Below are positions 16,488 to 25,530 of a stretch of 64,000 nucleotides of DNA, one piece after another. Each line of letters starts with the position of its first letter. The stretch's first letter is position 1. The DNA is from Flavobacteriaceae bacterium CRH. GTDB lineage: Bacteria > Bacteroidota > Bacteroidia > Flavobacteriales > Flavobacteriaceae. The notes beneath the pieces were generated by a model. That model searched no databases, was not told the origin of the DNA, and saw only the letters and a list, made by a program, of their open reading frames with translations. The position numbers and the translations under genes were made by a program. The DNA lies in assembly GCA_001507425.1 (NCBI GenBank), contig LMAJ01000014.1, positions 1-64,000 of the forward strand, given 5' to 3'.

Positions 16488-17765
16488 ATGGAAGTAAATA
16501 ATATTAGTCGCAATGATTTAGATGATTTTTGGTGGGATAATTTTTTAGTTGAAAATGAAAATTTCTCTAAAACAAATGTTTTCGAAAATGCTTTAACAAA
16601 ACCGAATGTCGATAAAATGAATTTTGAAGTTTTGAATATTTTACGAAATATGTCAAAATTTAATGTAAATGTAGAAGGTTTTCGTTTTTATCTTGATGGT
16701 GAAGAGCAAAACGAAAAATATGTTGTAAATAATGTTTTTAGCAATCCGCCACTAGACGATGAAAATATAGAACAATATTCTCAAAGGGTTTTTAACGGAC
16801 AAAAATTTGCTATTATCATGAATTTTACCGAAAAATATTCTAATGAAATGGCAAAAACGGTCCGACAATTATTAGACCCATTAATAAAGAAACTAGGAAC
16901 ACCTCTTTTAGGTTTGGATGGAACGATTTTTATTGGAAATTATGGTTACACACCGTTAGGTATTCACAGGGACAGACGTGGAGAAAATGTTATTCATTTT
17001 CACTTAGGTCCAGGGGATAAAATAATGTATAACTGGGAAAATGAAATTTATGATAAAAAAGCTAATTCTAAGACTAATAATACAGAAATAGAGCCTTTAC
17101 TTGAAGATGCCATAAAGTACCAATTTAAAACCGGTGATATTTATTACATGCCTTGGGATAAATGGCATGTTGGTTATTCTGGTGATTTATCTGTAGCGTT
17201 TACATTATGGTTTAATAATCCAACAAAAGAAACATATACCAAACAAATGTTTAGGTCTTTTGCTATTCAGTATATACAAAAGAACGATTCCATTTTAACT
17301 ATTGATACTGACACAAGTAATATTGAACCCCTTTTATCAGTTCAAAATTTAAATGATGAAACTACGGTTGTTGATTTGCTAAATCATGTGAGTCAAGAGT
17401 ACAGATATGCAATTTTGAGCAATGGTGGATGGTCAGGTTTGCCATTAACACTTACTTCTGAAAAAAAATTCAATATAGATGAGGATTATAATTTGCTTGA
17501 CAATTCAAAGGTTAAGACTCCTCCATTTTTTAAACTCTATTCAGTGTTGTTTGAAGATGAACTGACTTTTTTTGCCAGAGGTTATAAAATGGAAATAAGA
17601 TACCATGAGGAACTTGAAACAATAATTGAAAGGCTAAATACAAATAAGGTTTTTAGAGTAAGTGATTTAATTAAAAATCTCGAAAAAGATTGGCCAAAAG
17701 AGGCTTGTTTATATTTTCTTGCAATGTTGTACGATAAAAAGGCCCTTGAAATAGTTGATCTTTAA
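16488..17765 (+). CDS. Cupin/JmjC-like putative Fe(II)/2-oxoglutarate oxygenase of the peptide cluster
   Basis: The protein has 425 residues, no signal peptide or membrane segment, and is probably cytoplasmic. The central part has the metal-binding layout of JmjC/RoxA-type oxygenases: H160-x-D162 in PLGIHRDRRGENVIHFHLGPG and a distal His227 in MPWDKWHVGYSGDLSVAFTLWF, the latter followed by the typical C-terminal strand. A C-terminal region at about 290-425 looks helical and may be a wing or substrate-binding part. Members of this fold hydroxylate protein or peptide side chains. Lying between a GG-leader peptide gene and a C39-ABC exporter (62-bp gap), it is the obvious candidate to modify the peptide, for example on Lys, Val, Ile or Asp. 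Substrate and activity are inference, and a cupin-like binding protein remains possible. Confidence 0.6.
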   Translation: MEVNNISRNDLDDFWWDNFLVENENFSKTNVFENALTKPNVDKMNFEVLNILRNMSKFNVNVEGFRFYLDGEEQNEKYVVNNVFSNPPLDDENIEQYSQRVFNGQKFAIIMNFTEKYSNEMAKTVRQLLDPLIKKLGTPLLGLDGTIFIGNYGYTPLGIHRDRRGENVIHFHLGPGDKIMYNWENEIYDKKANSKTNNTEIEPLLEDAIKYQFKTGDIYYMPWDKWHVGYSGDLSVAFTLWFNNPTKETYTKQMFRSFAIQYIQKNDSILTIDTDTSNIEPLLSVQNLNDETTVVDLLNHVSQEYRYAILSNGGWSGLPLTLTSEKKFNIDEDYNLLDNSKVKTPPFFKLYSVLFEDELTFFARGYKMEIRYHEELETIIERLNTNKVFRVSDLIKNLEKDWPKEACLYFLAMLYDKKALEIVDL

Positions 17766-17827
17766 ATATTAATTGAGGTACAATTAAGAGTAGTGTACAT
17801 CATTAATTTAATTTAACAAAACAATAT

Positions 17828-20020
17828 ATGTCTTTTCAATTCAAACATCAACATGATAAAATGGATTGTGGTCCTGCTTGTTTGAGTATGATAGCAAGCT
17901 ATTATGGTAAAAACTATTCTCTAAAATATCTTAAGGAAAATTCATTTATTACAAGAGAAGGTGTGTCTTTGAGTGGAATAAGAGAGGCTGCTAATGGTGT
18001 AGGCCTGGATACATATTCTCTAAAAGTAAAATTGAATGAGCTTATTGAGCGAAAAGAATTCTTTCCTTGCATCTTGCATTGGAATCAAAATCATTTCGTG
18101 GTTTTAAGAAAAATAACAAAATCGTTTTTTTCTAATAAGTATTATTTCCATATTGCAGATCCTGCACACGGATTGATGAAAATCTCTGAGGAATTCTTTT
18201 TAAAATCATGGTATTCAGATGATAACAATGGAGTTGCATTGTTTTTACTCCCTACAGAGGAATTTGTAAATAAAGATCCAATTGTAGAAGATAAAATAAG
18301 TATAAAGCAACTTTTTCCATTTTTATATCCACATAAAAATAAATTTATCGGAATCTTCTTTTTGCTTTTGGCTGGAAGTCTTTTAACATTGGCTTTTCCG
18401 TTTCTAACACAAAAGCTAATTGATAATGGTGTAAATGCAAAAGACATGAATTATATTTTACTGATTTTATCAGTTCAATTAGCAGTCTTTTTAGGTTCAA
18501 TTTCTATCGATGTTATTCGAAATTGGTTAATGCTTTATGTTGGCTCACACCTAAGTATTTCTATTATTTCAGATTTCATTAAAAAAATTCTGCAACTGCC
18601 CATTAAGTTTTTCGACACTAAAAGAAGAGGTGATTTCATTCAGAGAATTCAGGATAATGAGAGAATTGAGGAGTTTTTAACTTCTCAAAGTCTGACTACA
18701 TTTTTTTCGATTATTACATTTATAGTGTTCTTTGGTGTTTTTTTATATTACGATTATAGAATCTTTTTAGTATATATAGCGTTGACAATTATATCTTTAA
18801 GTTGGTCTTTTTATTGGCTTAAAAAAAGAAAAATATTAGATTACTATCGTTTTCAACAAAGAAGTGAAGATCAGGAATCAATTTACGAGATTATTAATGG
18901 TTTAACCGAAATGAAACTCAATAAATTTGAAGATTTTAAACTTCGGGAATGGGAGTCAATACAACAAAAGTTATTTAAAATAAATCTTAGGGTTTTAAGA
19001 ATCGACCAATTTCAGTTATCAGGTTTTGAATTCATTAGCCAGATCAAGAATATTCTTGTAACTTTTCTGGCAGCATCTTATGTTGTAAATGGAACTATGA
19101 CACTTGGTCAATTATTGGGGGTATCCTACATTATTGGACAAATGAACTCGCCCATTCAGCAATTAGTAATGTTTTTTCGTTCTTTTCAGGATGCAAAATT
19201 AAGTTTGGAAAGATTAAATGAAGTTCAGAACCATCCCACAGAATATATCGAAAATCAGGAAGAAATATCTAAGAAAGACCGTTTTTTTATTGATATTAAA
19301 AAGGTATCATTTCAATATGAAGGTCCAAAATCACCTTACGTTTTAAAAGATATTGATTTTACAATTCCCGACAGCAAAATTACTGCTATAGTTGGGGCTA
19401 GCGGTAGCGGCAAAACAACATTGTTAAAATTATTATTGAAATTCTACGAACCAACAAATGGAGAAATATACGTCAATTCAAAAAAAATTAACTCGATTTC
19501 TGCCAGAAGCTTAAGGGACAATTGTGGAGTAGTAATGCAGGACGGATTTATTTTTTCAGATACAATTGAAAGAAATATTGCTACCGGAGATGAATTTGTG
19601 AATAAAGAAAGGCTACTTATGGCTGTAAAAATTGCGAATATTGAGAGCTTTATTTCTTCTTTACCACTAGGTTATAATACCAAAATAGGGGCATCCGGAA
19701 ATGGTTTGTCTGGTGGACAAAAACAGCGAATTTTAATTGCACGCGCAGTATATAAAAATCCTCATTATATATTTTTTGACGAAGCAACAAGTGCATTAGA
19801 TGCCGAAAATGAGAAAATTATACATGATAATTTACAACAATTTTTTAAAGGGAAAACAGTTTTAATCATAGCACATCGCTTAAGTACTGTGAAAAATGCA
19901 GATCAGATTATTGTACTAAATAAAGGTGAAATTGCTGAAATTGGCAATCATAAAGAACTAGTAGCTAACAAATCAGATTATTTTAATTTAGTCAAAAATC
20001 AACTTGAGTTAGGTAATTAG
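17828..20020 (+). CDS. Peptidase-containing ABC transporter (C39 peptidase, ABC exporter)
   Basis: The protein has 730 residues with the full bacteriocin-exporter architecture. The N-terminal C39 cysteine protease occupies about 1-140, with Q8, C14 (KMDCGPACLSM), H89 (NQNHFVVL) and D111 (IADPAHG), so its catalytic set appears intact. A six-helix ABC transmembrane domain spans about 160-450, and the C-terminal nucleotide-binding domain has Walker A GASGSGKTT, signature LSGGQKQR, Walker B FFDEATSALD and the H-loop IAHRLST. It should cleave the leader after the GG of the 45-residue peptide and export the core across the inner membrane. No HlyD-type adaptor or TolC gene is next to it, which is unusual for a Gram-negative exporter; these may be encoded elsewhere. 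Confidence 0.93.
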   Translation: MSFQFKHQHDKMDCGPACLSMIASYYGKNYSLKYLKENSFITREGVSLSGIREAANGVGLDTYSLKVKLNELIERKEFFPCILHWNQNHFVVLRKITKSFFSNKYYFHIADPAHGLMKISEEFFLKSWYSDDNNGVALFLLPTEEFVNKDPIVEDKISIKQLFPFLYPHKNKFIGIFFLLLAGSLLTLAFPFLTQKLIDNGVNAKDMNYILLILSVQLAVFLGSISIDVIRNWLMLYVGSHLSISIISDFIKKILQLPIKFFDTKRRGDFIQRIQDNERIEEFLTSQSLTTFFSIITFIVFFGVFLYYDYRIFLVYIALTIISLSWSFYWLKKRKILDYYRFQQRSEDQESIYEIINGLTEMKLNKFEDFKLREWESIQQKLFKINLRVLRIDQFQLSGFEFISQIKNILVTFLAASYVVNGTMTLGQLLGVSYIIGQMNSPIQQLVMFFRSFQDAKLSLERLNEVQNHPTEYIENQEEISKKDRFFIDIKKVSFQYEGPKSPYVLKDIDFTIPDSKITAIVGASGSGKTTLLKLLLKFYEPTNGEIYVNSKKINSISARSLRDNCGVVMQDGFIFSDTIERNIATGDEFVNKERLLMAVKIANIESFISSLPLGYNTKIGASGNGLSGGQKQRILIARAVYKNPHYIFFDEATSALDAENEKIIHDNLQQFFKGKTVLIIAHRLSTVKNADQIIVLNKGEIAEIGNHKELVANKSDYFNLVKNQLELGN

Positions 20021-20455
20021 TTTGAACCTTCGTACTCATAAAGTAACCGTACTTGTTGTTTTTAATGCCTTTTTCTATAGAATATTTATTGCCCCAACCC
20101 TGAAAAAGCATCTGTTGCTTGAGTTTTTATAGGATAAGTATTTAAAAAACGGTTTTGGCACGATTCCAGGAAAGTCTTATTTCTATGATTTCTCTGTCAA
20201 TTCCGTCTAACAGAATCTGGAATAAAGCAAACATATGTTTTTAATTTAGAATTGAATTTTTTTCTTCTTTTGCAATAATGTTGCGATTTTATCTAATTCA
20301 TTTTTAGGATGATGCGTAAGTTTGCGCTTCAAATATTAAAAACATTATCGAGGGCTATTTTATCGAAATCAGAATATAGTTTAGATGGGTTTTGCTGTGC
20401 CCTAAATTGATCTTAAAGAATAGAAAATATGACTTTACAAAGTTTCATTTTTGAA
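20021..20455 (-). pseudogene. Probable decayed coding sequence, unidentified
   Basis: This 435-bp gap has no intact gene. Minus-strand translation gives short protein-like pieces in changing frames separated by stops: 20234-20142 (GIDREIIEIRLSWNRAKTVF), about 20130-20021 (FQGWGNKYSIEKGIKNNKYG), and further upstream pieces such as KLTHHPKNELDKIATLLQ. This composition suggests a gene broken by frameshifts and stops, located between the peptide cluster and the S41 protease gene. I cannot name the parent family, and it may be simple non-coding DNA. Confidence 0.35.
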
Positions 20456-22093
20456 CTACATTTTTAAAATCGTTTTATATTCAGTTTGATTATTTAAAAC
20501 GCTCACCGCTTTTTTAATTTCTGAATTATTTTTAATGTAAAATTGATACAAACCTTCCTGATATTGGTATCTTTTGATTAGTTCTTCCTGAATTAAACTT
20601 TTGATCTCCTTTTGGTTTTTGTCCAGTAAGGTAGTTTCACTTTTTTCGAGAGCATTTAGTAGCTGCTGATATTCCGGTGCGATCGTTTCGTCTATTTTTT
20701 CGTTTTTGGCTGCAGCCAAAGTATTCTTCAAAGCCACTTCGGTTTCAGTATCAAAGCTAATTTTGTTTGCTTTTAAATATTGTTTAAAACTGGCATAATC
20801 CGCATCAGAAACTGTTGGGATTTTATCGCCTAAACCTGGGTTTTTGTAATAATAGGTTGTTGCATAATCAAAAATGCCATCATTCTTTAAAAGCGCAGTC
20901 GTAATCGGACTCATTTTTGCTTCATCCAATTCTATATCCGGCAAAACACCTCCGCCATCATAAACCGTTCTGCCTTTTCTGGTTTTAAAAGCATTGAAGT
21001 TTTTAGCATCTGTTTTTTGAGCCACACCATTTTTGTCTTTATGTGTATAATCTAAAGCTTGAATACAACGGCCAGAAGGTGTATAATATCTTGAAATAGT
21101 AACTTTTAATTGTGTTCCGTAAGTTAAGTCAACAGAACGTTGTACCAAACCTTTACCAAAACTACGGCTTCCTAAAACTACAGCACGATCAAGATCCTGC
21201 AAAGCGCCCGATACAATTTCTGATGCCGAGGCACTTCTTCCATTTACCAAAATAGCTAACGGAATTTCAGTATCAATAGGTTGGTTTTGAGTTTTATAAG
21301 TGTTGTTGTGTTTCTCAATTCTTGACTTTGTAGTTACAATAACTTCATTCTTCGGAACAAACAAATTACAAATATCAATTGCTTCATTCAATAAACCACC
21401 CGGATTTCCTCTTAAATCAAGAACAATTTGTTTTGCACCATCTGCTTTTAGTTTTTCAAGAGCTTCTTTAACTTCGGCGGCAGCTTTTCTACTAAAATGT
21501 GCCAAAACGATATAACCTGTCTTGTCATCGATTTTTCCGTAAAACGGAACCGATTTAATATCAACCTCATCCAAAACCAGCACCGTCGTTAAGGTTTTTC
21601 CCTGACGCAGATATTTTATAGTAATCTTGGTATTTTTGGTTCCCTTTAATAATTGTGAAGCATCATCTTTAAAATCAGCAATTAAAACATCGCCAATCTG
21701 AATAATTTCGTCGCCCGCTTTCAACCCGGCTTTGTCTGCAGGATAATTTTTATAAGGTTCACGAACAATCAAGCGATCTTTCTTTCTTGCGATCATAGCC
21801 CCAATTCCGGTATATTCACCCGTATTGTTGATTTTGAAATTCACGACATCCTGTTCATTAAAATAAACCGTGTACGGATCTAAACTTCCCAACATGCTTT
21901 TAATCGCTTTATCCATCAGATCGCCTGGATTTGTTTCGTCAACATAATTCGTGTTAACAGCTTTAAATAGCGTTGTGAAGATTTCTATTTGTTTCGCAAT
22001 CTCAAAGAAATCATCTTTAAAACTGGTTCCAATAAATAAAAATCCTGCAGCAACGGTTGGTATAATGAACTTTTTTTTGAAATAAGGATACAT
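20456..22093 (-). CDS. S41 family C-terminal processing protease
   Basis: The 545-residue protein has an N-terminal membrane anchor or signal (about 8-24). A helical cap precedes a PDZ domain at about 95-175 (GEYTGIGAMI, YPADKAGLKAGDEIIQIGD). The tail-specific protease domain contains VLDLRGNPGG, the nucleophile motif RSASASEIVSGALQD with likely Ser289, and Lys314 in SFGKGLVQ; the 25-residue spacing equals that in Prc/CtpA. It also has the typical YYTPSGRCIQ segment. It acts in the periplasm on C-termini of envelope proteins. It is last in a minus-strand set with the DUF4349 lipoprotein (5-bp gap) and rnpA. Confidence 0.95.
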   Translation of the reverse strand: MYPYFKKKFIIPTVAAGFLFIGTSFKDDFFEIAKQIEIFTTLFKAVNTNYVDETNPGDLMDKAIKSMLGSLDPYTVYFNEQDVVNFKINNTGEYTGIGAMIARKKDRLIVREPYKNYPADKAGLKAGDEIIQIGDVLIADFKDDASQLLKGTKNTKITIKYLRQGKTLTTVLVLDEVDIKSVPFYGKIDDKTGYIVLAHFSRKAAAEVKEALEKLKADGAKQIVLDLRGNPGGLLNEAIDICNLFVPKNEVIVTTKSRIEKHNNTYKTQNQPIDTEIPLAILVNGRSASASEIVSGALQDLDRAVVLGSRSFGKGLVQRSVDLTYGTQLKVTISRYYTPSGRCIQALDYTHKDKNGVAQKTDAKNFNAFKTRKGRTVYDGGGVLPDIELDEAKMSPITTALLKNDGIFDYATTYYYKNPGLGDKIPTVSDADYASFKQYLKANKISFDTETEVALKNTLAAAKNEKIDETIAPEYQQLLNALEKSETTLLDKNQKEIKSLIQEELIKRYQYQEGLYQFYIKNNSEIKKAVSVLNNQTEYKTILKM

Positions 22094-22098
22094 GATGA

Positions 22099-22920
22099 TT
22101 ATATTTTTTTTCTTTTAAATCTTTTTCTGATAAAATAGGCAAGTACGAAAAACAGTATTATAAATGGCCAAATGCTTATAATGGAGATAAAAAAACCTGA
22201 TAACTCAAAGAATCCGGTTTTAATGGCAGTCCAGATTTTTGAACCGTATGATGTTTTAACGCCTTCTTTTTCTGCGATTGTTTTATAAAATTCAATCGAA
22301 ATTGTGCTTTCAGAAACCCGGCTTTCTAAATATTTTAAGCGTCCTTCTTTAGCTTCAATCTCTTCTCTTATAACTGAAATTTGCTTTTCGATTTCTAGAA
22401 TCTCGCTTATTTTGTTGGCTTTTTTTAATATTTCTATATAACGCGCTTCAAGTTTGCGTTTTGTATTTAATCTCGAATTTAAATCAATATATTCTTCAGT
22501 AACGTCTTCAGAAGAAATGTCTTTGCGTTCGAAATAAGAAACTCCTTTTGAAACAGAATTTATAAAAGTGTCAAAGTTTTGGCTTGGAACACGAACAGTT
22601 AGATTTCGGTAGATATTATCATAATCTTTTCCTTCAGAATCATTTTGTATGGTTCCTTTATTTGCTTTAATGGCAATTTCAATTTGATTGAAAGTGTTTT
22701 CCAGATCATTAGTTTCAAAACGAAGAGACGCTTGTTTTATTATTTTCTTTTGAATTTCTGGCGACGAAGCTTTATCGTATAGCACATCGGCATTTGATGA
22801 TTCACTTTTAGGAGGAAGTTTGACGGCACTAATCGCCATATTATTATAAACTTCATCTTCGTTTTTACTACAACCAGTAAGACTTAAAAAAACAAGAAAC
22901 AAAAAGAAAATATATCTCAT
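22099..22920 (-). CDS. DUF4349 domain lipoprotein
   Basis: The 273-residue protein has a lipobox (LSLTGC). The body has the DUF4349 features: KIIKQASLRFETNDLENTFNQIE, NLTVRVPSQNFDTFINSVS, then a coiled-coil (about 150-205, RSLNTKRKLEARYIEIL-like helices). A C-terminal transmembrane helix at about 240-262 is followed by a basic tail RKRFKRKK. It is probably held in the inner membrane with the bulk in the periplasm. Function is unknown. It lies 5 bp upstream of the S41 protease gene and is probably co-transcribed with it. Confidence 0.85.
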   Translation of the reverse strand: MRYIFFLFLVFLSLTGCSKNEDEVYNNMAISAVKLPPKSESSNADVLYDKASSPEIQKKIIKQASLRFETNDLENTFNQIEIAIKANKGTIQNDSEGKDYDNIYRNLTVRVPSQNFDTFINSVSKGVSYFERKDISSEDVTEEYIDLNSRLNTKRKLEARYIEILKKANKISEILEIEKQISVIREEIEAKEGRLKYLESRVSESTISIEFYKTIAEKEGVKTSYGSKIWTAIKTGFFELSGFFISIISIWPFIILFFVLAYFIRKRFKRKKI

Positions 22921-23000
22921 AAAATTTCAATTTAGAGCTAAAACTACAATTTTTTTATAATTTTTAATCTAATATGATAAATAAAGTTCCATTTTGAGCT

Positions 23001-23408
23001 CTACAGGTCAATTTTGGTTTCAGAATCGAGAGGTTTATTTACTTGTTGAAGAAACTTTTCAAACAATTGAATCGTCTTTGTGTTGATTTCTTCGTAAGTC
23101 AATCGGTCTTTTGTCTGATAAAAAAACATTATCGAATAAGGCTGTTGCAAATTATCTAACAGTAAATGCTTATTTAATCTGTAAGTCTCTCTTAAAACAC
23201 GTTTGAAGTAATTACGATCAACCGCTTTTTTGAAATATTTTTTAGAAACAGAAACCCCAATTTTAGTTCTGTTTTCTTCCGAATTAGTTTCAACTGTACG
23301 ATAAACCAAACGTAAAGGATATTTTGAAACTGATTTTCCCTCAGAAAAAAGTAATCCAATCGTAGTTTTGCTTTTTAAATGTTCGTTTTTTGGGTAAGTG
23401 AAGTTCAT
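23001..23408 (-). CDS. rnpA: Ribonuclease P protein component
   Basis: The 135-residue protein begins MNFTYPKNEHLKSKTTIGLLF. The signature KIGVSVSKKYFKKAVDRNYFKRVLRETYRLNK carries the basic RNA-binding RNR-like helix of RnpA. It binds the catalytic RNase P RNA and helps remove tRNA 5' leaders. The ATG at 23408 was chosen; an upstream TTG adds 14 atypical residues. It heads the minus-strand set with the DUF4349 lipoprotein and S41 protease. The RNase P RNA itself is not visible here. Confidence 0.96.
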   Translation of the reverse strand: MNFTYPKNEHLKSKTTIGLLFSEGKSVSKYPLRLVYRTVETNSEENRTKIGVSVSKKYFKKAVDRNYFKRVLRETYRLNKHLLLDNLQQPYSIMFFYQTKDRLTYEEINTKTIQLFEKFLQQVNKPLDSETKIDL

Positions 23409-23507
23409 TAATTCAGAAAAAAGTTGCAATTTTATAAGGCAAAGGTACAATTAAACCCCAAAGACGCTTATTGTTTTTAATTTTAATACCGCTAAAAATA
23501 TATTTAT

Positions 23508-23515
23508 TACTTTTG
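23508..23515 (+). promoter_or_regulatory. -7 box TACTTTTG before the acyltransferase gene
   Basis: TACTTTTG fits TAnnTTTG and lies 19 bp before the ATG at 23535, implying a short leader. Confidence 0.45.
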
Positions 23516-23534
23516 GCCTTTAATTTTTTTAAGC

Positions 23535-24275
23535 ATGCAAAAGATAATTTCGTATCCCATATCCGCAATTTACTACATATGTTTTAGTCTGTGTCTATTG
23601 GTTTTTCATCCAATACAATGGATTTGCCTAAATGTTTTTGGTTATCAGGCGCATAAAAAGAGTGTAGATTATCTGAATTTTTTCCTTTTAAGATGTACCA
23701 ATTTAGTTGGAACAACCTATAAAATTGAAAACAGAGAGACAATTCCTACCGGAGTTCCGTTAATTTTTGTATCAAATCACCAAAGTATGTACGATATCAT
23801 CGCTATGATTTGGTACTTTAGACGTTTTCATTGTAAATTTGTAAGTAAGAAGGAGTTAGGTAACGGAATTCCAAGCGTATCGTATAATTTACGCCATGGA
23901 GGATCTGTGCTAATTGACCGAAAAGACCCTAAACAAGCAATTCCGGTAATCAAGGGATTGTCTGAATATATCGAAAAGCATAAAAGATCTGCTGTAATTT
24001 TCCCCGAAGGCACAAGAAGTAAAACCGGAAAACCAAAAGAGTTTGCACAAAGCGGTTTAAAAATTCTATGTAAATATGCCCCATCAGCATATGTTGTTCC
24101 GGTAAGCATCAACAATTCATGGAAAATGGTTCGATATGGTATGTTTCCTGTTGGCTTAGGAAATCGTCTTAGTTTTACCGTGCACAAAGCATTGGCTGTA
24201 AAAGATTATGATTTTGCAGAGCTAATGGAATTAACGGAAAAGACAGTTATAGAAGGAGTAAACGAGTATAAATAG
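23535..24275 (+). CDS. 1-acyl-sn-glycerol-3-phosphate acyltransferase (PlsC family)
   Basis: The 246-residue membrane enzyme of phospholipid synthesis transfers an acyl chain to lysophosphatidic acid. One hydrophobic segment lies at about 8-35. Acyltransferase motif I is NHQSMYD (HX4D catalytic pair), motif II-like GGSVLIDRKD follows, and motif III is FPEGTRS, then VVPVSINN. Length is typical. The next gene, 52 bp downstream on the same strand, is an acyl-ACP desaturase, so the pair may form a lipid operon. Confidence 0.93.
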   Translation: MQKIISYPISAIYYICFSLCLLVFHPIQWICLNVFGYQAHKKSVDYLNFFLLRCTNLVGTTYKIENRETIPTGVPLIFVSNHQSMYDIIAMIWYFRRFHCKFVSKKELGNGIPSVSYNLRHGGSVLIDRKDPKQAIPVIKGLSEYIEKHKRSAVIFPEGTRSKTGKPKEFAQSGLKILCKYAPSAYVVPVSINNSWKMVRYGMFPVGLGNRLSFTVHKALAVKDYDFAELMELTEKTVIEGVNEYK

Positions 24276-24327
24276 ATTTTTGTTTTTAGTAAAAACTAGA
24301 ACTTAAATCCCAAATCTAAAATAAGTA

Positions 24328-25320
24328 ATGTCTATAAAAAACATTAGATTAGAAGTGATGCAGTTTTTGGAAAAAAACGTGGATAGCTTCGTTGAACAGT
24401 ATTTAATTCCAGTAGAAAAAATTTGGCAGCCGTCAGATTTTCTGCCTAATTCTGAAGGAGATAATTTCTTTGAGGAGGTTAGAGAATTACGTGAAATTGC
24501 TAAAGAACTACCATACGATTTCTGGGTAACACTTGTTGGTGATACTATTACCGAGGAGGCTTTACCAACATACGAATCATGGTTAATGGACGTAGAAGGT
24601 ATAGACCAGATTGAAAATGGCGGAAATGGCTGGTCGAAATGGATCAGACAATGGACTGGAGAAGAAAATCGCCACGGTGACTTACTAAATAAATACTTGT
24701 ATTTGTCTGGTCGTGTAAATATGCGCGAAATCGAAATGACAACGCAGCATTTAATCAACGACGGTTTTGATATTGGAACTGGAACTGACCCATACAAAAA
24801 TTTTGTATACACTAGTTTTCAGGAATTAGCAACTTATGTATCGCACAACAGAGTAGCTCAGATAGCTAAAAAGTTTGGAGATAATAAATTGTCTAAAATG
24901 TGTAAAATGATTGCTGGTGACGAAATGCGTCATCACCATGCATATAGCGAATTTGTTACGCGTATTTTTGCAGTAGATCCGAGTGAAATGATGTTGGCTT
25001 TTCAATATATGATGAAACAAAAAATCGTTATGCCGGCTCATTTCTTAAGAGAATCCGGTCAAAAGATAAGTTCTGCTTTTGAACAATTTTCAGACTCTGC
25101 ACAACGTATTGGTGTTTATACAGCAAACGATTATGTAGAAATCATGCAAAAATTAATTGATAAGTGGGAAATTGATAAAATCTCAAACCTTACAGACGAA
25201 GCTGAAAAAGCGCGTGATTATTTGATGAAATTACCGGCACGTATGGCCAGGATCTCAGAAAGAATTGTTATCCCTCAGGAAGGACATATCTTTAAATGGG
25301 TTGAACCGGCGAGATTGTAG
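24328..25320 (+). CDS. Acyl-ACP desaturase (diiron, stearoyl-ACP desaturase type)
   Basis: The 330-residue soluble diiron enzyme introduces a double bond into acyl-ACP. The two iron-ligand motifs are EENRHG (preceded by WIRQWTGEE) and DEMRHHHAY, as in plant-type desaturases and bacterial DesA. LPYDFWVTLVGDTITEEALPTYESWL is also family-typical. It follows the PlsC-family gene and fits membrane lipid desaturation. A T-rich hairpin lies 80 bp after the stop. Confidence 0.93.
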   Translation: MSIKNIRLEVMQFLEKNVDSFVEQYLIPVEKIWQPSDFLPNSEGDNFFEEVRELREIAKELPYDFWVTLVGDTITEEALPTYESWLMDVEGIDQIENGGNGWSKWIRQWTGEENRHGDLLNKYLYLSGRVNMREIEMTTQHLINDGFDIGTGTDPYKNFVYTSFQELATYVSHNRVAQIAKKFGDNKLSKMCKMIAGDEMRHHHAYSEFVTRIFAVDPSEMMLAFQYMMKQKIVMPAHFLRESGQKISSAFEQFSDSAQRIGVYTANDYVEIMQKLIDKWEIDKISNLTDEAEKARDYLMKLPARMARISERIVIPQEGHIFKWVEPARL

Positions 25321-25325
25321 ATTTT

Positions 25326-25352
25326 AGAATTCTGATTTTAGATTTTAGATTG
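25326..25352. repeat. ATTTTAG period-7 repeat
   Basis: Short tandem ATTTTAG units follow the desaturase stop; the same units recur at 52052-52089. They belong to the period-7 intergenic repeats seen throughout the window. Confidence 0.5.
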
Positions 25353-25400
25353 ATTTTGTAATTGATTTTTGATCTTGATATTGAGGAATTTATAATATAT

Positions 25401-25447
25401 TGTTGATTGTTGAAGTGTTAAACTTTGGCAATCAACATTTTTTATTT
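25401..25447 (+). terminator. Terminator hairpin after the desaturase gene
   Basis: A 9-bp stem, TGTTGATTG (25401-25409) with CAATCAACA (25429-25437), and a 19-nt loop is followed by TTTTTTATTT. Confidence 0.6.
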
Positions 25448-25530
25448 AAAAAAACACAAAAAAAGAATCTACGTTAATCTGCTTAAACCCGTGTCATCTG
25501 CGCGCCATTTCTCAATTCAAAAACACTACT

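Noticed and set aside
23828..24812. Minus-strand ORFs over the acyltransferase and desaturase genes
   Set aside because: They overlap genes with clear catalytic motifs and have no recognisable features of their own.
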